Below, in pieces: positions 62,654 to 64,000 of a stretch of 64,000 bases of DNA. The position numbers were made by a program, and so were the translations under genes. The stretch's first letter is position 1, and each line of letters begins with the position of its first letter. The notes under the pieces were generated by a model. That model did not search any database. It saw only the letters and a list, made by a program, of their open reading frames with translations, and was not told the origin of the DNA. Source of the DNA: Streptomyces macrolidinus (GTDB lineage: Bacteria > Actinomycetota > Actinomycetes > Streptomycetales > Streptomycetaceae); NCBI RefSeq assembly GCF_023887685.1, contig NZ_JAMWMR010000030.1:1-64000 (forward strand). Direction: 5' to 3'.

Positions 62654-63525
62654 CGCCGGTCGGCGCACCTCCGCCCCGCCTGCCCACCCGGGAGCGGACC
62701 CGCATCCCGGGCGGCGGCCTGTCCCCCATGCTCAGCCGCCTCGCCGAGGAACGGGCCACCGGGGTGCTGATGCGCGAGGGCGGCATGCTCCATCTGTCCG
62801 AGGGCCAGGTGGTGTACGCCGAGAGCCCCGCGACCCCGGGCCTCGACGCCCTGCTCATGGCCCGCGGCACGCTCGACGAGGACGGCTGGCGGGAGGCGTT
62901 CGTGCAGGCCGGGGAGCGGCGGCGGGTGGGGCGGTTCCTGATCGACAGCGGCCGTATCGGCGAGGGCGCGCTGGAACTGTGCCATCTGGGCGCGCTGTTC
63001 GACGCGGCGTACTTCGTCCTCGGCCCGAGCAGCGCCCCGGTCCGCTTCCACTACGGCGAGGCGCACTGGCTGGGCCCCGTGCATCCGGTCCCGGTCGCCG
63101 CGCTGGAGCGCGAGACACTGCGCCGCCGCGAACTGCTCCACGCGATCTGGCCCGACCCGACGACGGACGACGCCCCGCTCGTGCGTACCGCCCGCAGCTC
63201 GGGACGGACGGTCACCCCCCGCCAGGGCGCGGTGCTCGACCGGATCGACGGAGTACGCACGGCGGCGGACATCTCACGCTCCCTCGGCCGCCCCGCCTTC
63301 CACACGCTGGTGGACGTACGGCGCCTGGCCGCGGCGGGCGTCATCGCGGCCGGGACGTACGGCGTCGCGGCCGGGACGTACGGCGGGCAGCGGCAGCCGT
63401 CGGCCGGAGTCGCGGACCACGACCCGGCGGTGCCCGCCCCCGGCGAGGCGCTGCCGCCTCCCTACGCCGACGACCCCCACATCACGTTGCTGAAGAGGCT
63501 CAGGGATGCGCTGGAGGCCCTTTGA
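62650..63525 (+). CDS. DUF4388 (PatA-like) domain protein
   Basis: A 291-residue protein. Residues about 28-80 look like a DUF4388/PatA N-terminal domain (ATGVLMREGGMLHLSEGQVVYAE), a module that reports on GTPase-regulated switching. The middle (RFLIDSGRIGEGALELCHLGA) continues that domain; VTPRQGAVLDRIDGVRTAADIS and HTLVDVRRLAAAGV look like a winged-helix element. A short tandem Gly-Thr-Tyr duplication (AAGTYG) occurs near 237-250. Overlaps the upstream roadblock gene by four bases. Confidence 0.75.
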   Translation: MTPVGAPPPRLPTRERTRIPGGGLSPMLSRLAEERATGVLMREGGMLHLSEGQVVYAESPATPGLDALLMARGTLDEDGWREAFVQAGERRRVGRFLIDSGRIGEGALELCHLGALFDAAYFVLGPSSAPVRFHYGEAHWLGPVHPVPVAALERETLRRRELLHAIWPDPTTDDAPLVRTARSSGRTVTPRQGAVLDRIDGVRTAADISRSLGRPAFHTLVDVRRLAAAGVIAAGTYGVAAGTYGGQRQPSAGVADHDPAVPAPGEALPPPYADDPHITLLKRLRDALEAL

Positions 63526-63565
63526 CCGGATCGAACGGCAACGCCTTGCCGAGAGGAGACCCCTG

Positions 63566-64000
63566 ATGGACGCGGAGCCCGAGATCCTGGCCGAACTCCA
63601 CCGCCTCCGAGCCCGTATCCCGCAGTTGACCGGCGCGCTCGCCGCCAGCGTCGACGGACTCGTCCTCGCCCAGGACACTCCGGGCATCGAGGCGGAGGGC
63701 ATCGCCGCGCTCACGGCCGCCGCCCTCGGCGTCGCCCTGCGGATGACCGACGCCACCGGCCGGGGCGACCTCCGCGAACTGCTCGTCCGCGGTACCGACG
63801 GCTATGTGGCCACCTACGCGGCGGGCCGCGGCGCCGTCCTGACGCTACTGGCCCAGGACCGCGTCAACGTCGGCCGACTGCACCTGGAGGGCCGCCGGGC
63901 GAGTACCCGCATCGGCGAACTGGTCGACGAAGCGGCCCGGAGCGAGCCCTCGCCGCAGTCCCGCACCGCACGGACCCCCACGCACGCGCCCTCCGGGACC
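63566..64000 (+). CDS. Roadblock/LC7 (MglB-like) domain protein, truncated by window end
   Basis: The first 145 codons are visible: LRARIPQLTGALAASVDGLVLAQDTPG and LTAAALGVALRM, then LVRGTDGYVATYAAGRGAVLTLL and RLHLEGRRASTRIGELV, a full roadblock domain, and a Ser/Pro/Thr-rich tail. ATG at 63566 has GAGGAG upstream. No stop is reached. Its position after a roadblock and a DUF4388 gene suggests a GTPase partner may follow beyond the window. Confidence 0.85.
   Translation, partial: MDAEPEILAELHRLRARIPQLTGALAASVDGLVLAQDTPGIEAEGIAALTAAALGVALRMTDATGRGDLRELLVRGTDGYVATYAAGRGAVLTLLAQDRVNVGRLHLEGRRASTRIGELVDEAARSEPSPQSRTARTPTHAPSGT

Overview
The window is high-GC actinobacterial chromosome, almost certainly Streptomyces. 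Evidence: a WhiB developmental regulator, DUF5753/DUF397 regulator pairs, coenzyme F420 genes, many LytR-CpsA-Psr (LCP) proteins, a SigB-type sigma factor with partner-switching proteins, frequent GTG/TTG starts, and ATGA/GTGA overlaps between genes. I see no IS element, prophage, CRISPR array, tRNA or rRNA.

Layout. 0.2-3.0 kb: SpoIIM-type and RDD membrane proteins and a hypothetical. 3.1-10.2 kb (minus): adenosylhomocysteinase, a CDF metal transporter, and manA, a SIS-domain protein, a Trm112-like protein and phosphomannomutase, which make mannose phosphates. 10.4-17.4 kb: DUF3499 protein, zincin-like protein, DUF5719 exported protein, a very large GT2 membrane glycosyltransferase and whiB. 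18-22 kb (plus): a cysteine dioxygenase-like cupin, cofD and fbiB for F420, and an AlkA-type glycosylase. 22-39.5 kb: NDP-sugar pyrophosphorylase, PGRP amidase, TIGR03089 protein, a GT2 enzyme and five LCP genes, probably a sugar-nucleotide and wall-polymer attachment region. From memory, much of this order (sahH-manA-SIS-manB-DUF3499-zincin-whiB-fbiA-fbiB-manC-LCP/TIGR03089-fadE-purE-purK-gtrA) is shared with the Mycobacterium tuberculosis Rv3248c-Rv3277 block.

An apparent 3.5-kb insertion lies between two LCP genes at 33.9-37.5 kb. It holds two DUF397 proteins with a DUF5753 HTH regulator, and divergently an HATPase-like protein, two tiny stop-start-overlapping ORFs, a truncated DUF397 gene, an unknown 118-residue protein and a methyltransferase. 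It is the most accessory-looking part of the window.

39.5-50.5 kb: VOC protein divergent from a CGNR regulator over repeated GGTAAC half-sites; UDP-glucose dehydrogenase family enzyme; acyl-CoA dehydrogenase; a TetR/monooxygenase pair divergent over a perfect palindrome; dipeptidase-purE-purK; GtrA protein; and a two-component system. 51-55 kb: POT peptide transporter with a hairpin-rich leader, and an anti-sigma/anti-anti-sigma/sigma set. 55-60.5 kb: a histidine-degradation operon (hutU, an M20 hydrolase, hutF, hutI) with no hutH or hutG here. 60.6-64 kb: a PLP-dependent decarboxylase and a roadblock/DUF4388/roadblock operon cut by the window edge.

Intergenic DNA carries many short tandem duplications and several long hairpin terminators between convergent genes. 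Start codons were refined from RBS position, overlap with neighbours and protein alignment by eye; functions come from recognised motifs and gene order, not from database searches.
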